Origin: an uncultured Butyricicoccus sp.
GTDB lineage: Bacteria > Bacillota > Clostridia > Oscillospirales > Butyricicoccaceae
Direction: 5' to 3'
NCBI GenBank assembly: GCA_944376065.1
Contig: CALWBL010000001.1
Span: forward strand, 186,001 to 250,000
DNA: 64,000 bases
The notes beneath the pieces are model-generated. The model made no database searches and was not told the origin of the DNA. It worked only from the letters and a program-made list of their open reading frames with translations. Shown here one piece after another: positions 60,808 to 64,000 of the stretch. The translations under genes were made by a program, and so were the position numbers. Position 1 is the stretch's first letter, and each line of letters starts with the position of its first letter.

Positions 60808-62136
60808 TTATTCGTCTTTATCTCCACGCTGACGCACAACTATACGCACGGGTGTTCCTGTAAGAGAGAACACTTCACGAATCTGATTTTCCAGATAACG
60901 CTGATAGGAGAAATGGAACAATCTTGCATCATTACAGAAGAAAATAAATGTTGGTGGAGTAACACCTGCCTGTGTAACATAATAAATTTTAAGTCTGCGA
61001 CCCTTGTCCGTTGGCGGCTGAACTCGTGCGGTAGCCTCCGCAAGAATTGAGTTTAGCTGACCGGTTGGAATACGCTTATGATTTTGCTCATAAACTTCAG
61101 AAATCAGAGAATATAGCTTGTCTACACGTTGACCGGTTTTTGCAGATATAAAAAGAACTGGAGCATAGGGCATATAAGCTAAACCTTCACGCACTCTTAA
61201 TGTATATTCTTTCATTGTGCTGCCATCTTTTTCAACGGCATCCCACTTGTTTACTACAATAATACAAGCCTTACCTGCATTATGTGCCTCGCCTGCTACC
61301 TTTGTATCCTGCTCAGTTACGCCCTCTTGTGCATCAATCATTATAACACACACATCAGCACGTTCTACCGCCATAAGCGAACGCATTACAGAGAATTTCT
61401 CAATTTTTTCTTCGATTTTTGACTTTTTGCGAATACCCGCGGTATCAATAAAAGTAAATTTTCCATGTTCATTTTCGACATCAGCATCAACACTATCACG
61501 TGTTGTTCCTGCAACGTTGGAAACAATAACACGTTCTTCACCAAGCACCCTGTTTAAAAGGCTTGACTTACCAACATTAGGCTTGCCTATAAGAGCAATT
61601 TTTATTCTATCATCATCGCCCTCATTATCGCTTTCTGGGGGAAAATGTTCATATACAGCGTCTAGCATATCGCCCGTGCCATAACCATGAAGTGCAGAAA
61701 TTCCATAAGGGTCACCCAGACCAAGGTTATAAAACTCAAAAATATTAGGGTCTGGAGCTCCTGGCTTATCACATTTATTAACAACTAAAACAATAGGTTT
61801 GCCTGAACGCTGAAGCATAGATGCAACTTCTTCATCAGATGCAGTGACACCTGTTTTTAAATCAGTTATAAAGATAATAACATCTGCATGATGAATAGCA
61901 GCCTCAGCTTGATAGCGCATAAACTTTAGTATTTCGTTATCATTTCTAGGCTCAATACCACCAGTATCAATTACAGAAAATGTTCTGCCTCTCCATTCGC
62001 TGTCTGCATATAGACGGTCACGTGTGACACCCGGTGTATCTTCAACAATAGAAAGGCGTTTTCCGGCCAATCGGTTAAATAGCTGCGATTTTCCGACATT
62101 TGGTCTGCCTACAATCGCAACAATAGGTTTAGACAT
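60808..62136 (-). CDS. der: ribosome-associated GTPase Der (EngA)
   Basis: A 442-residue double GTPase needed for 50S ribosomal subunit assembly. First G domain: GRPNVGKSQLFNRL, DTGG and NKCD. Second G domain: GKPNVGKSSLLNRV, DTAGIR and NKWD. A C-terminal KH-like domain (TFIFFCNDARLFHFSYQRYL) binds RNA. Length and motifs are normal. SD AAAGGAGG. Translated with plsY and gpsA downstream. Confidence 0.96.
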   Translation of the reverse strand: MSKPIVAIVGRPNVGKSQLFNRLAGKRLSIVEDTPGVTRDRLYADSEWRGRTFSVIDTGGIEPRNDNEILKFMRYQAEAAIHHADVIIFITDLKTGVTASDEEVASMLQRSGKPIVLVVNKCDKPGAPDPNIFEFYNLGLGDPYGISALHGYGTGDMLDAVYEHFPPESDNEGDDDRIKIALIGKPNVGKSSLLNRVLGEERVIVSNVAGTTRDSVDADVENEHGKFTFIDTAGIRKKSKIEEKIEKFSVMRSLMAVERADVCVIMIDAQEGVTEQDTKVAGEAHNAGKACIIVVNKWDAVEKDGSTMKEYTLRVREGLAYMPYAPVLFISAKTGQRVDKLYSLISEVYEQNHKRIPTGQLNSILAEATARVQPPTDKGRRLKIYYVTQAGVTPPTFIFFCNDARLFHFSYQRYLENQIREVFSLTGTPVRIVVRQRGDKDE

Positions 62137-62169
62137 ATAACTTTACCTCCTTTTATATCGGGGGATTTT

Positions 62170-63471
62170 TCATTCATCGAAAATTTTTGCAAGTAGGTCT
62201 GCACCGTCAATCTCTACTGGCACAATTTGAACACCTAACTGTTCGCTTAGCTTCTCTGGGGTCATATTATCCAAAAACATATCTCCGCCATCACGCAGCA
62301 TATTTGCAGAAATAAGAACACGCTCACCAAGTTCTTTCCCTTTGAGCTGTGCAAGTAAATCCTGACCGGTTATAAGTCCAGCAACTGAAACACCATGTCC
62401 AAAAAAATCGTTTCTAATTTCGATGACCCTACCATCTAAATTATGACATACGCTTTTGACTTCGTCAATTAGTTTTGAAATAGTTGGATAAGCAGCTGCA
62501 CCTGTTGCAATAGTAAACGACCTTGCCGTTTTTCCATGATAATCTGGAAGTGCTAAATTAAACTCCTCACAAAATAGTGGAAGCATACCAATTCCATTTT
62601 CAAATTGGGTATAGTCCTCATAATAATCTGCATCTGGCAATTTTCTTCCAGCTTTTAGATATAATTCATCGCCACACCAAACAAGTCTTGTGCCAAACTC
62701 TTTTAGGCACCCATCTGCAAATTTTTCCACGATATCTATGATATTACCTGCACCCTCAGCCGATGTAGGTTTTAGAGGATAAAGCCCTTCTCTATGGCGT
62801 GTCATTCCAAAAGGCACAACCGAAATACTATTAACTGCTGGATAAAGTGCCTTTAAATCGTTTAAAGAACGTTTAAGCTCATCACCATCATTTAAACCTT
62901 CACACACAACAAGCTGGCAATTCATAGTGATTCCAGCCTCTGCAAATCTATCAAGCAGCTTCAGTGCTTCGCCCGCCTTTGGATTTTGCAGCATTTTAAC
63001 TCTAAGCTCTGGGTTTGTTGTTTGAACAGATATATTTATTGGAGAAATATGCATTTTAATTATTCTATCCACATCTGCCTCGGATAAATTTGTCATAGAT
63101 ATATAGTTCCCTATTAAAAATGATAATCTGGCGTCATCATCTTTTACATATAGAGTATCTCTCATACCCTTCGGCAACTGATCAATAAAACAGAAAACAC
63201 AGCGATTAGAGCAACGTTTCATTTTATCCATCAGATAGTGTTCAAAATTTAGACCAAGTGGCTCACCTTCTGCTTTGCGTATTATAACTTCACGCTTACT
63301 CCCTTTAGCATCTTCCAGACAAAGTGTTAATCTGCTGTCATAACTGTAAAATTTTAAATCCAGCACATCACGAATTATCTCACCATCTATGGACACAAGG
63401 CTTTCCCCTGCAACAATACCTGCTCTGTCACATGGAGAATCCAAATCCACCGAAACTATTTTTGATGCCAT
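62170..63471 (-). CDS. DUF512 / radical-SAM-like iron-sulfur protein with PDZ domain
   Basis: A 433-residue protein of the PDZ-DUF512 family often next to der. The N-terminus has a PDZ-like segment (LDSPCDRAGIVAGESLVSIDG, positions 9-29). CSNRCVFCFIDQLPKGMRD carries the C-x3-C-x2-C signature of radical SAM iron-sulfur clusters, followed by DDARLSFLIGNYISMTN. DUF512 forms the second half (ATGAAAYPTI, NDFFGHGVSVAGLITGQDL). The family has no settled function. SD GAAAGGAG. It is followed by der. Confidence 0.85.
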   Translation of the reverse strand: MASKIVSVDLDSPCDRAGIVAGESLVSIDGEIIRDVLDLKFYSYDSRLTLCLEDAKGSKREVIIRKAEGEPLGLNFEHYLMDKMKRCSNRCVFCFIDQLPKGMRDTLYVKDDDARLSFLIGNYISMTNLSEADVDRIIKMHISPINISVQTTNPELRVKMLQNPKAGEALKLLDRFAEAGITMNCQLVVCEGLNDGDELKRSLNDLKALYPAVNSISVVPFGMTRHREGLYPLKPTSAEGAGNIIDIVEKFADGCLKEFGTRLVWCGDELYLKAGRKLPDADYYEDYTQFENGIGMLPLFCEEFNLALPDYHGKTARSFTIATGAAAYPTISKLIDEVKSVCHNLDGRVIEIRNDFFGHGVSVAGLITGQDLLAQLKGKELGERVLISANMLRDGGDMFLDNMTPEKLSEQLGVQIVPVEIDGADLLAKIFDE

Positions 63472-63526
63472 AAAGCCACTCCTTTCGCAAGTATAATTTG
63501 AGAATTTTTTCAGTTTTTTTGCATAT

Positions 63527-63556
63527 GAAAATAGGGAAAGCCTAAGCCTCCCCTAT
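63527..63556 (-). terminator. terminator after rpmF
   Basis: ATAGGG / CCCTAT outer stem with an inner AGGCTTAGGCT pairing, then TTTTC on the minus strand. Medium strength. Confidence 0.65.
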
Positions 63557-63573
63557 AATTCATTTTGAGTTAA

Positions 63574-63756
63574 TTACGCCTCTGTGTGAACGATTTCACG
63601 ACCATTGTAATGACCGCAAGCCTTACACATTCTGTGGGATAGCTTGAACTCGCCGCAGTTTGGACATTTAACCATGCCAGGGAGTGAAAGCTTCCAGTGG
63701 GAATTACGTCTCTTATCACGTCTAGCCTTAGACGTTTTTCTCTTAGGTACTGCCAT
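63574..63756 (-). CDS. rpmF: 50S ribosomal protein L32
   Basis: A 60-residue ribosomal protein. It starts with the conserved [17 protein letters not shown] and has the zinc ribbon [18 protein letters not shown] (C-x2-C-x9-C-x2-C), so it is the zinc-binding L32 form. SD TAGGAGGTG. The upstream DUF177 gene next to rpmF is a classical neighbour. A terminator follows. Confidence 0.97.
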   Translation of the reverse strand: MAVPKRKTSKARRDKRRNSHWKLSLPGMVKCPNCGEFKLSHRMCKACGHYNGREIVHTEA

Positions 63757-63810
63757 GTGGTAACACCTCCTACCTCTATGTTGTTATTATTTGCAACCTA
63801 GTCATGACCC

Positions 63811-64000
63811 TTACTTATCACCCAACAGGGCAGCAAGTGCCGCAAGGCGTGGATCAATTTGCCTGCTTTCGCAATTACAATCGTTTGTATTGCGATTGGT
63901 GCCGCAAATAGGACAAAGTCCTTTGCAGTCTTCCTTGCAGAGATAGGTCATTTGCACCTGAAGTAAAAGCTCTGGAATTAGTATATCCTCTACCTCAACA
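63811..64000 (-). CDS. DUF177 (YceD) family protein, 5' end beyond window
   Basis: Only the last 63 codons are visible; the gene enters from the right edge. The end has DILIPELLLQVQMTYLCKE, then the cysteine-rich GLCPICGTNRN and a final IDPRLAALAALLGDK. This is the conserved C-terminus of YceD/DUF177 proteins, which have a C-x3-C-x2-C zinc-like motif and are encoded just before rpmF. In enteric bacteria YceD is linked to 23S rRNA synthesis; the function here is not known. Translation stop TAA at 63813-63811. Confidence 0.85.
   Translation of the reverse strand, partial: VEVEDILIPELLLQVQMTYLCKEDCKGLCPICGTNRNTNDCNCESRQIDPRLAALAALLGDK

Noticed and set aside
61217..61684. 155-codon plus-strand frame
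   Set aside because: Antisense to the conserved GTPase domains of der; Ser-rich shadow of a real gene.
1..64000. CRISPR array, prophage, insertion sequence or defence island
   Set aside because: No regularly spaced repeats, transposase, integrase or typical defence genes were found; gene content is core and metabolic.

Overview
The window looks like a chromosomal stretch of an anaerobic, low-GC Gram-positive bacterium of the class Clostridia, probably near the Ruminococcaceae/Oscillospiraceae. The reasons are the WalRK-type two-component system, the paired GlgC/GlgD pyrophosphorylases, WhiA-RapZ, a YaaT (PSP1) protein next to holB, DegV, PlsY, a reverse rubrerythrin, strong AGGAGG ribosome binding sites and AT-rich intergenic DNA. 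There is no sign of phage, insertion sequences, CRISPR or a defence island; most of the window is core metabolism and cell-cycle genes.

Layout. 1-3017 (minus): a WalR/WalK-like pair followed by a cut-off YycH-like gene. 3050-14276 (minus): a Nudix hydrolase, a GH13 maltodextrin-type hydrolase, then the glycogen operon read in the order glgB-glgC-glgD-glgA-glgP, with a recognisable promoter before glgB and a terminator after glgP. 14559-18132 (minus): cinA, thiI and a cysteine desulfurase. 18372-19640 (plus): purA, convergent with a minus-strand pair encoding a metallophosphoesterase and an unusual ParB-like/BMP fusion. 22318-24754 (plus): a multi-sugar ABC ATPase, an AraC regulator and a small lipoprotein. 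24805-26181: murD. 26294-26971: RNase P RNA and two tRNA-Leu genes. 27155-28158: an Rrf2 regulator and a reverse rubrerythrin, with a Fur/PerR-like site over the promoter. 28785-38124 (plus): an Mgl-type galactose/glucose ABC importer, then a YesN/YesM two-component system with two extra sugar-binding proteins. 38172-51664: BI-1, a lipase-like hydrolase, a YkuE-like phosphoesterase, yaaT, holB, a PLP decarboxylase, a QueG-like protein, serC-serA, a polysaccharide deacetylase, degV, a small kinase and a short-chain dehydrogenase. 51725-64000 (minus): pfkA, dnaE, whiA, rapZ, murB, gpsA, plsY, der, a DUF512 radical-SAM-like protein, rpmF and the end of a DUF177 gene.

How the parts fit. The left third stores and mobilises alpha-glucan: GlgC/GlgD make ADP-glucose, GlgA and GlgB build and branch the polymer, and the GH13 enzyme probably trims it. 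The phosphorylase in the operon is full length and in frame but has lost the PLP-binding lysine and two phosphate-site residues, so it is likely a pseudoenzyme; this is the most striking observation in the window. The 28-38 kb block is a self-contained sugar sensing and uptake module in which the MglB paralogue beside the sensor kinase is closer to the canonical glucose/galactose site than the transporter's own binding protein. The second unusual gene is the cytoplasmic ParB-like/BMP fusion, translationally coupled to a metallophosphoesterase and convergent with purA.

Several convergent gene junctions are separated by a single symmetrical hairpin that can act as a terminator in both directions. 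Start codons were moved downstream of the longest reading frame where a Shine-Dalgarno sequence or family length demanded it; each case is noted.
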